From an uncultured Mogibacterium sp. (GTDB lineage: Bacteria; Bacillota; Clostridia; Peptostreptococcales; Anaerovoracaceae), in the NCBI RefSeq assembly GCF_938041965.1, contig NZ_CALISE010000010.1, forward strand, positions 1 through 55,581: a stretch of DNA of 55,581 nt, given 5' to 3'. This document shows positions 17,073 through 26,392 of the stretch, one piece after another. The notes under the pieces were generated by a model. It worked only from the letters and a program-made list of their open reading frames with translations, searched no databases and had not been told where the DNA came from. A program made the position numbers and the translations under genes. How positions within the stretch are numbered: the stretch's first letter is position 1; each line of letters opens with the position of its first letter.

Positions 17073-17861
17073 ATGGGAAAGGCAATAGCAATATTTAATC
17101 AAAAGGGTGGAGTTGGCAAAACAACTACCAACATAAACCTGAGTGCCTGCCTCGCTGTACAAGGCAAAAAGGTTCTAGTAATCGATATAGATCCACAGGG
17201 CAATACCACTAGTGGAATAGGAATTAAGAAAAGAAAATTAACTGATACATTATACGATGTATTGGTTAATAAAGATTATGATGTCCATAAAGCTATACTT
17301 CAAACGAAGACAGCTAATCTGGACATTATTCCTGCGAGTGTTGATTTGGCTGGAGCTGAAATTGAGCTAGTAAATATTGAGGGAAGAGAAAGAAGACTCA
17401 AGAAAGCAATCGAGCAGGTTAGAGGAGAATATGATTACATATTCATAGACTGCCCTCCGTCACTTGGATTATTGACAATTAACTCGCTGACAGCAGTTGA
17501 CAGCGTACTAATACCAATCCAGTGTGAATTTTACGCATTAGAGGGAGTTAGTCAGCTTATGAGCACTGTTGAGCTTGTGAAAAAGAATATGAACCCAGAC
17601 CTTCAGATTGAAGGAGTAATACTTAGTATGTTTGATGGTAGAACGAACCTAGCTATTCAGGTAGTACAAGAAGTTAAGAAATACTTTGGGAAATATGTAT
17701 TTTCAACTGTAATCCCAAGAAACGTTAGGCTCGCAGAGGCCCCAAGCTATGGGATGCCTATTGTTAAGTATGATCCTTCATCGGCAGGTGCAAAAGCTTA
17801 TAACAAATTTGCACTAGAGTTCCTAGATAGAGAAAAGAGGAGAAAGAAGAAAAATGGCTAA
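17073..17861 (+). CDS. parA: Chromosome-partitioning ATPase ParA/Soj
   Basis: ParA/Soj is a deviant-Walker ATPase that segregates ParB-bound origins and, in Bacillus, regulates DnaA. The 262-aa protein starts MGKAIAIFNQKGGVGKTTT, with the deviant Walker A KGGVGKTTT. It then shows DPQGNTTSG and the Walker B-like YIFIDCPPS. Length and sequence are typical of chromosomal Soj. A start with AAAGGAG lies after the two parS sites. It overlaps parB by 8 nt. Confidence 0.97.
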   Translation: MGKAIAIFNQKGGVGKTTTNINLSACLAVQGKKVLVIDIDPQGNTTSGIGIKKRKLTDTLYDVLVNKDYDVHKAILQTKTANLDIIPASVDLAGAEIELVNIEGRERRLKKAIEQVRGEYDYIFIDCPPSLGLLTINSLTAVDSVLIPIQCEFYALEGVSQLMSTVELVKKNMNPDLQIEGVILSMFDGRTNLAIQVVQEVKKYFGKYVFSTVIPRNVRLAEAPSYGMPIVKYDPSSAGAKAYNKFALEFLDREKRRKKKNG

Positions 17862-19008
17862 AAGAAAAGGTGGTCTAGGAAGAGGGCTCGATGCACTCTT
17901 CGCAGATGCAGCTCCTCTGTTCGAAGAAGACTTGGAACAAAACGAGGAAGAAGATACAGACGCGAAACTGCTAGATATCATCGACGATGTAACAGGAGAT
18001 AAGAGCAGAGAACGTTTTGATTCGAAAAGTAAGGCTAAGAGCAACAAAAAGCATAAGACGAAATCAGATAGAGACGAAGCAAAAGGAAATAGCTTAAATA
18101 GCACCAAAGAAGACAAGACTCCAAGGGAACATGCTGTTCAGTTAGAAGAAAGAAATATAAAAGATTCAAAGGGTGAAACTTCCCAAACGCAAGCAGCTTC
18201 AGCGAAAATCGAGGCTGATGAAGACAGGGTTTTATATATCGATATTAACGACATCAAACCAAATAAAGACCAGCCACGAAAAACCTTCAATGAAGAAAAG
18301 CTAAAAGACCTTGCGAACTCCATCAAGGAGAATGGGGTGATTCAACCTCTAATCATCAGAAAGGCACAGAATGGTTACGAGCTTGTTGCTGGTGAAAGAA
18401 GATGGCGAGCAGCTAGGATTGCTGAAATCAAAAAGGTTCCTTGTATAATAAGGAATTTTGACGAAAAACAGAACATGATAGTCGCAATCATAGAAAATAT
18501 GCAGCGAGAAAATCTCGACCCTATTGAAGAAGCACTTGGTCTTAATGAGATGATCAAACGATTTGAGTTCACACAAGAGCAGGTTTCAAACGCTTTAGGA
18601 AAAAGTAGAGCATATATAGCAAACTCGCTTAGGCTATTGAAGCTACCTGAAAAGATACAGAATATGATCATCGAAGGACGTATATCTGCCGCACACGGAA
18701 GAACGATTATCACAATCAAGGATGAAAAGAAACAGATAGAAGTTTGCGATAAGATAATTAGAAATGGACTATCTGTAAGGGCGGCGGAAAGGCTTACTGA
18801 AAAGATAAAGGACGATGCAAGACCTGAACGCAAGAAGAGAAAGCCTAGTGTCAATGCGGAAATTGCAGCAGTAGAAGATGAATTAAGAAAGATATTTGGC
18901 ACAAAAGTCAACATAAATGGCAAGGCGTCAACTGGAAAGATTGAAATTGAATACTACAGCATAGATGAATTGAACAGGTTGATAGACATGCTTAGGGGCA
19001 TAGAGTAG
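17854..19008 (+). CDS. parB: Chromosome-partitioning protein ParB/Spo0J
   Basis: ParB is a CTP-dependent clamp that loads at parS and spreads. The N-terminus KGGLGRGLDALF is the conserved ParA-stimulating segment. Residues 17-125 form an unusually long, charged, probably disordered insert before the ParB domain (YIDINDIKPNKDQPRKTF). The CTP-binding GERRWRAA motif and the parS-binding helix-turn-helix (QEQVSNALGKSRAYIANSL) follow. The 384 aa are about 100 more than Bacillus Spo0J, and the excess is the insert. Its sites are the two parS palindromes upstream of parA. Confidence 0.96.
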   Translation: MAKRKGGLGRGLDALFADAAPLFEEDLEQNEEEDTDAKLLDIIDDVTGDKSRERFDSKSKAKSNKKHKTKSDRDEAKGNSLNSTKEDKTPREHAVQLEERNIKDSKGETSQTQAASAKIEADEDRVLYIDINDIKPNKDQPRKTFNEEKLKDLANSIKENGVIQPLIIRKAQNGYELVAGERRWRAARIAEIKKVPCIIRNFDEKQNMIVAIIENMQRENLDPIEEALGLNEMIKRFEFTQEQVSNALGKSRAYIANSLRLLKLPEKIQNMIIEGRISAAHGRTIITIKDEKKQIEVCDKIIRNGLSVRAAERLTEKIKDDARPERKKRKPSVNAEIAAVEDELRKIFGTKVNINGKASTGKIEIEYYSIDELNRLIDMLRGIE

Positions 19009-19031
19009 CCAAAGTTAGGAGCAGAAGATTT

Positions 19032-20834
19032 ATGAACAAAAACGCAGGAAATATAGCAGGCGCAGAGTTTCTGGAGAGCTTGCCAGTGCCGGCGTGTATG
19101 GTCAATAAAGAAGGAGCCGTTGTATATGCGAACTCGCTCATAAAGAACGTGTTTGCATATGATGATATAGTGGATGGAAATTTCTTTGCGCTTACGGGAA
19201 GCAAGCTTGAAGATCTAGAAGAAGCTCGAGATACAGGCACAGAGGTTAAGATAAAGCGCAACGAACAGATCTTTGTGTTAAATACAACCCGCGAGGAGCG
19301 AGAAGACGGCATAATAACAGTTCTTTTCAATAATGTAACTGAACGTGAGACACTGCGTTCAAACTACAGAGATGAACATGTTTGCCAGATGTATATCAGC
19401 CTGGACAACTATGATGAGCTGATTTCAAATTCGCCTTCAGACAGCAAGATGACAGTGCCGGCGGAGGTGGATAAGATTCTCAGTAAATGGGCAGAATCTA
19501 ATAACGCCGCTATAGAAAGTATCAGTGAGGACACGTATCTTGCAACGCTTTACAGGCGAGACGTTGATAACTTGATTGAAGGAAGATTTTCGATTTTGGA
19601 TACAATTAGAGCTATCCAGACCAAAGATGATTTTCCAGTTAGTCTCAGTATAGGCGTCGGAATGGGAGTGCGAAACCTGCAGGATGCCACAGAGCTTGCA
19701 GAAGCAGCACTTGATCTCGCTATGGGACGTGGTGGAGATCAGGCAGTAGTCAAGAACGGTGACAGAACTCACTATTATGGCGGAAAGCTCCAATCTATGG
19801 AGAAAAACAACAAAGGAAAGTCGAGAATTATCGCACATGCGCTGAAGCAATTAGTTAGAGAGAGCTCAAATGTAATCGTAATGGGGCATCGTTGGCCGGA
19901 CATGGACTGCTTTGGTTCTGGAATAGGGGCTTATAAAATTGCGAAGTACATGGAGAAGGATGTTGCAATCGTAATCGAGGAGTATAACGAGGCGCTACAG
20001 GCGATTTACAAGCAAGCGGTTGAAACCGATGACTACGAGATTGTATGCAGAGAAAAGGCCATAGATCTTTGTGAGGATAAGACCCTTGTAATTGTTGTCG
20101 ACACGCACAGACCAGGCATGGTTGAATGTCCTGAAATCCTTGAGAAAGCTGATAAAATCGTCGTTATCGATCACCACAGATTATCCGATGATTCGATAGA
20201 CAATGCGATACTATCATACGTTGAGTCATATGCGTCTTCTGCAAGCGAACTCATGACGGAGATTATCCAGTACACTTCTAACAAGAAGATTGTCAACAAG
20301 TTTGAAGCGGAAGCGTTATTGGCCGGAATAACGGTGGATACTAATAGGTATTCCATTAAAACTGGGGTGAGGACATTTGAAGCCTCCGCGTGGTTAAGGC
20401 GTGTAGGCGCTGACACTACTGAGGTTAAGAGGTTCTTTCAGTCGGAGGTTACATCGTTCCAGATGAGAGCAGAGGCTGTTGCTAATGCTGAATATATGGA
20501 CGAAGGCGTTGCGCTTTCGATTTCTCAGGGATATTCGACAGATGCACAGATTATCAATGCGCAGGTTGCGGACGAGCTATTAATGGTTAAAGGCGTGAAA
20601 GCGTCGTTTGCCGCTGGCAAGAATGATAAGGGCAAGACAGTGATAAGTGCGAGATCTCTCGGAGAAGTCAATGTTCAGGTGATTATGGAGAGGTTCAATG
20701 GAGGAGGGCATCTTAATTCAGCAGGTGCTCAAACTGACATGGAGCCAGAGGAAGTAATCGCAGAGCTTAAGAAGATAGTACCAGAGTATTTGGGAACAGA
20801 TAGCGAGGAGTCGGATGCTTACGGACAGGAGTAG
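19032..20834 (+). CDS. gdpP: GdpP-like c-di-AMP phosphodiesterase lacking membrane anchor
   Basis: GdpP (YybT) hydrolyses the second messenger c-di-AMP. The 600-aa protein has a PAS-like domain (about 10-105), a degenerate GGDEF domain (about 115-240), a DHH domain and a C-terminal DHHA1 domain. Catalytic motifs visible are GHRWPDMD (287-292 region), VVDTHRP, IDHHR (379-383) and GGGHLNSAGA. The two N-terminal transmembrane helices of canonical GdpP are missing: the protein starts directly with the PAS region, and the upstream reading frame overlaps parB without a hydrophobic stretch. It would therefore be cytosolic. Gene order gdpP-rplI-dnaB is the same as in Bacillus. Confidence 0.92.
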   Translation: MNKNAGNIAGAEFLESLPVPACMVNKEGAVVYANSLIKNVFAYDDIVDGNFFALTGSKLEDLEEARDTGTEVKIKRNEQIFVLNTTREEREDGIITVLFNNVTERETLRSNYRDEHVCQMYISLDNYDELISNSPSDSKMTVPAEVDKILSKWAESNNAAIESISEDTYLATLYRRDVDNLIEGRFSILDTIRAIQTKDDFPVSLSIGVGMGVRNLQDATELAEAALDLAMGRGGDQAVVKNGDRTHYYGGKLQSMEKNNKGKSRIIAHALKQLVRESSNVIVMGHRWPDMDCFGSGIGAYKIAKYMEKDVAIVIEEYNEALQAIYKQAVETDDYEIVCREKAIDLCEDKTLVIVVDTHRPGMVECPEILEKADKIVVIDHHRLSDDSIDNAILSYVESYASSASELMTEIIQYTSNKKIVNKFEAEALLAGITVDTNRYSIKTGVRTFEASAWLRRVGADTTEVKRFFQSEVTSFQMRAEAVANAEYMDEGVALSISQGYSTDAQIINAQVADELLMVKGVKASFAAGKNDKGKTVISARSLGEVNVQVIMERFNGGGHLNSAGAQTDMEPEEVIAELKKIVPEYLGTDSEESDAYGQE

Positions 20835-20998
20835 GAGTATAAATCTTCGGAAGTGTTCAAATAGGCAAAGGATATTTTTAACGTTAAAAATGTGTTAGTA
20901 AAATAAAAAAGGATTTACAAGAACAACAAGAATCCAAGCGATGGGAATTAGTAAAATAAAGATGATAGGAAATTGCACAGGAGAAAAAGGAGGGCAAT

Positions 20999-21445
20999 AT
21001 GCAGATTATTTTAAAGAAAGACGTTAAAGGAACGGGTAAAGCCGGAGACGTTGTTAAGGTAAGTGACGGTTACGCAAGAAATCGCTTAATTCCAGGTGGA
21101 TTTGCAATTGAGGCTACTCCTTCAAATCTCACAAAAGTTAAGAGAGATAAGGCTAACCGCGAAGAGCAGATTGCACTAGATAAGGCAGAAGCTAATCAGG
21201 TAAAAAAGGTGCTCGAAGGAGAGGTTATCAAGCTTAAGACTAAGGTTGGTGAAGGCGGCAAGCTATTCGGATCGATTACTTCGATGGATATTGCTAATGC
21301 AATCAAGGAGCAGACAAAGCTCGATGTCGACAAGAAGAAAATAGTGCTGATTAAGCCAATTAAGGAAATCGGCGAACATGAAGTTGATATTAAGCTATAC
21401 ACTGAGATCACAGCTCGCATCAAGGTGGCTGTTACTGAGGAATAA
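20999..21445 (+). CDS. rplI: 50S ribosomal protein L9
   Basis: L9 binds 23S rRNA and affects reading-frame maintenance. The 148-aa protein starts MQIILKKDVKGTGKAGDVV and has the N-terminal signature GYARNRLIPGGFA. A long connecting helix and the C-terminal domain follow. A strong ribosome site AAAGGAGGG precedes the ATG. A 164-nt AT-rich gap separates it from gdpP, so it may have its own promoter. It is followed 2 nt later by dnaB. Confidence 0.98.
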   Translation: MQIILKKDVKGTGKAGDVVKVSDGYARNRLIPGGFAIEATPSNLTKVKRDKANREEQIALDKAEANQVKKVLEGEVIKLKTKVGEGGKLFGSITSMDIANAIKEQTKLDVDKKKIVLIKPIKEIGEHEVDIKLYTEITARIKVAVTEE

Positions 21446-21447
21446 AC

Positions 21448-22809
21448 ATGCCAAATGATATAAACAGTCAACTTTCGGAGGCCCTAGAGCCTCCGAAAGA
21501 CATAGAAGCGGAGAAGGCGGTTCTGGGCTCGATGATGCTAAGCGACGATGCCGTTCAGGATGCCATAGACATACTTAAGCCAGAGGATTTTTACCTCAAG
21601 GAACATCAAGAGATATATAAGATGTTCATGAGTATGTTCAGAAGAAGCATAACTATCGACCTTATGACGACGAGAGCGGAGCTTAACAAGGTGCATCAAC
21701 TTGAGCTAGTCGGTGGTATGACATATCTGAGCAGGCTGTCAGGTGATGCGATTAACCCTTCAAATGCTAAGTTTTATGCCCTCACCGTCGTTGATAAATC
21801 CAAGATGAGAAAGCTCATCAAGTCAGCCGACACTATGCGCAAGAACGCATATGACGGAAGTATGGATAGCGAGCAGATACTCGATGAGGCAGAAAAGGAA
21901 ATTTTTTCAATTGCACAGGCTTCGCAGCGCAAGAACTATTCTCCTATTCAGGAAGTGCTACAGACTAATATCCTTCAGATAAATGAGCTGGTTAGGAACA
22001 AGGGACAGCTTCCTGGTATTACAACTGGATTTAGAGATATTGATAAAATGCTCGGCGGTCTCAAGAAGACCGACCTTGTTGTGCTTGCGGCTAGACCTGG
22101 TATGGGAAAGACTGCTTTTGCGCTTAACGTAGCAGAAAATGCGGCGATGGCAGGTCATTCTGTACTGGTGTTCAGCATGGAGATGTCCAAGGAGCAGCTT
22201 GGGCAGAGAATGCTCGCCATGTCAGCAAGAGTCGACATGGAGCACATCAAGAATGGAACAATCGAAGACGACGAATGGTTCAGCATCGATACAGCTCAGG
22301 AGAAATTTGAGAGTGTAAATCTCAACATTGACGATACAGCGCAGATCTCGATTCTCGAGATGAAGAACAAGTGCCGAAGACTCAAGGAGAAGAGTGGGCT
22401 TGACCTCGTAGTCATTGACTACCTGCAGCTCATGTCCCTCGGATATGGTGGAGATAACAGAACTAATGAAATCAGTGCGATCACTAGAAGTATCAAGATT
22501 CTTGCAAAAGAGCTTGACGTATGCGTAATTCTACTATCGCAACTTTCCCGTGCTTCTGAACAGCGTAAGGATCATCGCCCGATGCTGTCTGACCTCAGAG
22601 AGTCTGGTTCAATCGAGCAGGATGCAGATATCGTAGTATTCCTAAAGAGGGACGACTATTATCAAAACGAGGATGAAGAGGCAGATACTTCATCAGGGAA
22701 CACATGCGAAGTAATTATTGCCAAGCACAGGAGCGGGCCTACGGGAACCGTTAACCTGGCTTGGATTGCAAGGTACACGAAGTTCGGAAACCTCGAGTAC
22801 ACAGTATAG
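21448..22809 (+). CDS. dnaB: Replicative DNA helicase DnaB (DnaC of Bacillus)
   Basis: This hexameric 5'-3' helicase unwinds DNA at the fork. The 453-aa protein has the N-terminal helical domain (LEPPKDIEAEKAVLGSMML). The RecA-like motor has Walker A AARPGMGKTAF, Walker B LVVIDYLQLM and QLSR motifs, with SDLRESGSIEQDAD near the C-terminus. It has no intein. It overlaps or abuts rplI and is followed by the primosomal DnaD-like gene. Confidence 0.97.
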   Translation: MPNDINSQLSEALEPPKDIEAEKAVLGSMMLSDDAVQDAIDILKPEDFYLKEHQEIYKMFMSMFRRSITIDLMTTRAELNKVHQLELVGGMTYLSRLSGDAINPSNAKFYALTVVDKSKMRKLIKSADTMRKNAYDGSMDSEQILDEAEKEIFSIAQASQRKNYSPIQEVLQTNILQINELVRNKGQLPGITTGFRDIDKMLGGLKKTDLVVLAARPGMGKTAFALNVAENAAMAGHSVLVFSMEMSKEQLGQRMLAMSARVDMEHIKNGTIEDDEWFSIDTAQEKFESVNLNIDDTAQISILEMKNKCRRLKEKSGLDLVVIDYLQLMSLGYGGDNRTNEISAITRSIKILAKELDVCVILLSQLSRASEQRKDHRPMLSDLRESGSIEQDADIVVFLKRDDYYQNEDEEADTSSGNTCEVIIAKHRSGPTGTVNLAWIARYTKFGNLEYTV

Positions 22810-22841
22810 ATTTGTATAAATAAGTTTTTTCAAGGAGAACC

Positions 22842-24197
22842 ATGAACAACACTGAGTTTGTTACAGAACAGAATAAAGATGTCTACCTATTTAGCACGGA
22901 AGTCGAGAACCTCATGATAAACGAGTTCTTTACCAGTGCGAATGGTGACTATGTAAAAGTGTATTTGCTTGGTTTGATGCGTGCAAAACACGGGATAGTA
23001 GAGGACAGAAGTAAGACTGCAAATGTTCTTGGTATCACTCCAGATGAAATCGATGCAGCGTGGGACTACTGGGAGAGCGTTGGCGTTATAAGACGAGACT
23101 ATATGCCGGATGACTCATATAGGGTAGTTTTTTTGAGCCAGATTTCAAGATTTTACGGAAATAAGAAAAGTAGAAGCTCTGGAAGTGAGTCAGAAGAACA
23201 GGATTCGCGCCTTGTAAATCTTGATTTAAAGCACTTATACGACACCTACGAGAGCGTGAGCGGAAGAAGCATACCTTCTAGTGATGCCCGCAAGATAGCC
23301 GATACTATTGGTACATTCGGGGTTTCGCCAGAGGTGTATGCCTATGCGATAAAATACAGCAGTGACAATGGTCATAACGATGTTCGTTATATCAACAAGG
23401 TTGCTATTAATTGGCATAAGGAAGGATGCAATACCGAGGCAGATGTAAAGGCACTTCTGGATAAGGATGCGAAACGAAGATACCTTTATGGCAGAATATT
23501 CAAGGAGATTGGGTTTAATCGCCAATGGAATTCCGGTGACTGTGAGATGATGGATCGCTGGTTCGATAAGTTTGGGTACAATATAGATGAAGTGCTTGAG
23601 GCGGTGAAGCTCACTGCCGGAAAGCGTGAACCGTCGCTTAGATATGTCGATACCGTCCTGGAAAATAAATATCGCAAGGCTGGAGGGATTGAGCCTAGCT
23701 ACAAAGCTAATAACCAGAACGGTGCTCAAGGTCCTAGACCTGCGGGCGGCAAGTCGACGCAAGCAGAAAAGGCGAGAAATACAAATTCGGAAGGCAGTGT
23801 AAACGTCAGCAAGCGAGTCCTCGAGGAGTACTATAAGTACCTAAGAGAAAAGGCTGTGCATGATCAGAAGGAAAAACAGCAGAAGCTTGAAACAGAAATG
23901 CCTGTAATGCAGAAATTTGCAAGCATTGAGGCGGATATCAAAGAAAAGCTACTCGCTGGACTTGGAAGCATAGGTAAGGAAAAGCGGACGGAACTACTGC
24001 AGAGACAGAAGGAGCTCATCGAGCAAAAGAAGGAGTTCCTTGCTGTGAACGGGTATCCAGAGGATTATTTAGAAGTTAAATACAAGTGTCCGATATGCAA
24101 GGACCACGGAATTATGGACGATGGAATGCGCTGCTCTTGCGTTAAAGAGAGAGCAGATGAGGCTTATAGATGGAACAAAGACAGGCAAACAAAGTAG
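22842..24197 (+). CDS. DnaD-like primosome protein fused to the zinc domain of a DnaC/DnaI-type loader
   Basis: Residues 1-110 resemble the winged-helix DnaD/DnaB N-terminus. Residues about 128-205 and 210-280 look like two DnaB/DnaD helical domains (ending YINKVAINWHKEG and YVDTVLENKYRKAG). After a polar linker (285-320), residues 325-440 match the N-terminal region of clostridial DnaC-type helicase loaders. That region has a coiled coil, the phrase NGYPEDYLEVKYKCPICKD, and four cysteines (C416, C419, C431, C433) for zinc. The AAA+ ATPase domain that normally follows is absent, because the protein stops 18 residues after the last cysteine. Its place right after dnaB fits a helicase-loading role. 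The start has AAGGAG. Confidence 0.85.
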   Translation: MNNTEFVTEQNKDVYLFSTEVENLMINEFFTSANGDYVKVYLLGLMRAKHGIVEDRSKTANVLGITPDEIDAAWDYWESVGVIRRDYMPDDSYRVVFLSQISRFYGNKKSRSSGSESEEQDSRLVNLDLKHLYDTYESVSGRSIPSSDARKIADTIGTFGVSPEVYAYAIKYSSDNGHNDVRYINKVAINWHKEGCNTEADVKALLDKDAKRRYLYGRIFKEIGFNRQWNSGDCEMMDRWFDKFGYNIDEVLEAVKLTAGKREPSLRYVDTVLENKYRKAGGIEPSYKANNQNGAQGPRPAGGKSTQAEKARNTNSEGSVNVSKRVLEEYYKYLREKAVHDQKEKQQKLETEMPVMQKFASIEADIKEKLLAGLGSIGKEKRTELLQRQKELIEQKKEFLAVNGYPEDYLEVKYKCPICKDHGIMDDGMRCSCVKERADEAYRWNKDRQTK

Positions 24198-25945
24198 ACA
24201 ATAAAGAAAATAATTTACAGAATGTAGAGAATATGGAGAAAAAGCAAAAGGCTCCCTCTAAGGCAGAGAGGAAGGCAGCACAGAAAGCCGCTGGTAAGCA
24301 GGCAAAGGAAGCCAAGAAAGAAAAAGCCAAAGCTGCTAAGCGAGCAAAGAAGCAAGCTAAGCAGGACAAGGTCAGAGCAATAGAGCAAAAGAAAAGTGAA
24401 GCCAGGGCAGCCAAGAAGGCGGCAAGGGCAGCAAAGGGACCTACCGTATGGAATAAAATTGGTTCTGCGGTTGCCACAGCTGCAGCTGCACCAATCTATC
24501 TGCATGACAGGATTCAAGATGCTTCCGATAAGTTCTTTATCGGCTGTGGGTACAGCCTGGCCACAGAGTATCATGACATGCGTGTCAGATATAAGGGAAG
24601 TGGAGCCAAGATGGTGAGCGGGCTTTTTGCTTTGATTATCATGGTCTGTGGTGTGTTACTGACGATGCAGCATTACACAGTCTATGAATATGCATATAAC
24701 GGGCGTGTACTCGGATATGTAAAATCAGAGGATAGTGTCGTCGGGCTTTTGGACGTTGCAGGAGACCATATGTCATCGAATAACAATGGTGCACGCATTA
24801 AGTTTATCGCTGGTAACAATGTGACATTTAGGAAGGTTTCAGCAGCAGAAAAGGATTTAGATGATGCTGACACTGTTATGAATAAGCTGACCTATATGAC
24901 AGACATTGAAGTTTCTGCGTATGGCGTCTATCAGGATGGCAAACTGCTAACGGTTGTAGAGACGAGAGGAACAGCGGACTCGTTAGTTAAGGAAACCTTG
25001 GCTCATTATAAAAAACCTGCAAAGGGCATGAAACTTGAACAGATTAAGTTTGCCAAGAAGGTTGAGGTTAAGCAGCTAGATGTAATGCTTACTAGCGTTC
25101 AGAGTAAAAAGCAGGCTTCGGAGCAGCTCCTTAACGGCGGAAATATTAACATGAGCCACATCATAAAAGAAGGCGAGAGCATAAACAGCGTCGTTAAGAA
25201 GTACGATGTAAACGTCAAAGATATGAGCGGCAAGAATAGCGAGCAATCCGTGAATAACCTTAAGCCAGGGGACCTTGTAAACATGGAAAAGAAGGTTTCA
25301 CCGCTTGAAGTTAAAACCGTTGAAACTGGAAAGATGTCTGAGACAATTCCATATGAAACAGAGAAACAGGAGACAAAGGACCTCTACAAGGGAGAGTCTC
25401 TAGTCGCACAGGAAGGTGTTGACGGAAGGCAGATAATTAGCGGAACAATTACTAAAGTAAACGGAAAAGAAGTAAATAGAAATATTAAGCACAAAGAGGT
25501 AGTTGTTCAGCCTATTAAGAAAATCGTTAAGGTCGGAATCAACGATAAACCTAAAACTGCATCGAGTGGCTCGTATGCAGTGCCTATCAAGAACAATTAC
25601 GTTATCAACAGCAACGGAAAATTCGGAAGCAGATGGGGCAGAATGCACGAAGGACTAGACTTCTCTTGCCCAACAGGAACACCTATTTATGCTGCCGATG
25701 GAGGAACTATTACGAAGGCCGGCACGTTTGGTGGCTACGGAAACTGTGTAATTATCAAACATGATAATGGACAGGAAACACTATATGGACACTGCAGTAA
25801 GATAAACGTAAGCGTCGGGGATAAGGTATATAAGGGACAAGTAGTCGCAAACGTAGGAAATACGGGTCGAAGCACAGGATCACACCTTCACTTCGAGGTT
25901 CATGTCGGAGGAAAGGCTGTGGACCCATGGAGCTACATATTCTAA
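24170..25945 (+). CDS. Membrane-anchored LysM-G5-M23 peptidase
   Basis: This 591-aa protein probably remodels peptidoglycan outside the membrane. Residues 20-92 form a Lys/Ala-rich cytoplasmic coiled coil. A transmembrane helix lies at about 150-172. A LysM-like segment is around 325-365 (SHIIKEGESINSVVKKYDVN). A G5 domain spans about 370-440, and an M23 lytic endopeptidase domain lies at about 490-591. The zinc ligands are visible in RMHEGLDF, LYGHCSK and HLHFEV. The start overlaps the previous gene by 28 nt; GAGG lies before it. An in-frame ATG at 24233 is an alternative. Its place before rnmV and rsmA parallels yabE in Bacillus. Confidence 0.9.
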   Translation: MEQRQANKVDNKENNLQNVENMEKKQKAPSKAERKAAQKAAGKQAKEAKKEKAKAAKRAKKQAKQDKVRAIEQKKSEARAAKKAARAAKGPTVWNKIGSAVATAAAAPIYLHDRIQDASDKFFIGCGYSLATEYHDMRVRYKGSGAKMVSGLFALIIMVCGVLLTMQHYTVYEYAYNGRVLGYVKSEDSVVGLLDVAGDHMSSNNNGARIKFIAGNNVTFRKVSAAEKDLDDADTVMNKLTYMTDIEVSAYGVYQDGKLLTVVETRGTADSLVKETLAHYKKPAKGMKLEQIKFAKKVEVKQLDVMLTSVQSKKQASEQLLNGGNINMSHIIKEGESINSVVKKYDVNVKDMSGKNSEQSVNNLKPGDLVNMEKKVSPLEVKTVETGKMSETIPYETEKQETKDLYKGESLVAQEGVDGRQIISGTITKVNGKEVNRNIKHKEVVVQPIKKIVKVGINDKPKTASSGSYAVPIKNNYVINSNGKFGSRWGRMHEGLDFSCPTGTPIYAADGGTITKAGTFGGYGNCVIIKHDNGQETLYGHCSKINVSVGDKVYKGQVVANVGNTGRSTGSHLHFEVHVGGKAVDPWSYIF

Positions 25946-25966
25946 TTACAGGGGCGACAGATTCTA

Positions 25967-26392
25967 ATGAGCAAAAGCAGAAAGAAGAGCAGAGAACTGA
26001 GGTCATCCGATAGGGTGGCCACAGCCTCAGCTGAAAGCAGAGAAACTAGGCAGACGACTAGGAAAAAACAGAAAAAGAAGAAATTCGGCACAAGAGGAAT
26101 TTTTTCAAAACCTGCAAACAGGCGCAATTTGATAATTGTGGCTGTGGTTTTGCTGTTGCTCGCGGCGTCAGTTCGCAATATAGTCAAACTTGAGCTCGAG
26201 AATAGAAGGCTTAAGCACAAGCAGAAAGAACTTATAGAGCAGAGAAAAGAACTAAAAATCGAGCTCAGGAATGTAAACAGCAAGGAGTATATAGAGGAAC
26301 AGGCTCGAAAGCAGCTGAGGCTTGTTGACCCAGATGAAATCCTATTTGTATTTCCTAATGAGAAGGATAAGGATAATGCAAAAGACAAATAA
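25967..26392 (+). CDS. divIC: Septum formation initiator, DivIC/FtsB family
   Basis: DivIC/FtsB-type proteins form the divisome core with FtsL and FtsQ/DivIB. The 141-aa protein has a basic cytoplasmic tail (about 1-45), one transmembrane helix (RNLIIVAVVLLLLAASV, about 49-68), and a coiled coil (LENRRLKHKQKELIEQRKEL). It ends with the typical EEQARKQLRLVDPDEILFVF. The 3' end overlaps rnmV by 17 nt. Confidence 0.9.
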   Translation: MSKSRKKSRELRSSDRVATASAESRETRQTTRKKQKKKKFGTRGIFSKPANRRNLIIVAVVLLLLAASVRNIVKLELENRRLKHKQKELIEQRKELKIELRNVNSKEYIEEQARKQLRLVDPDEILFVFPNEKDKDNAKDK

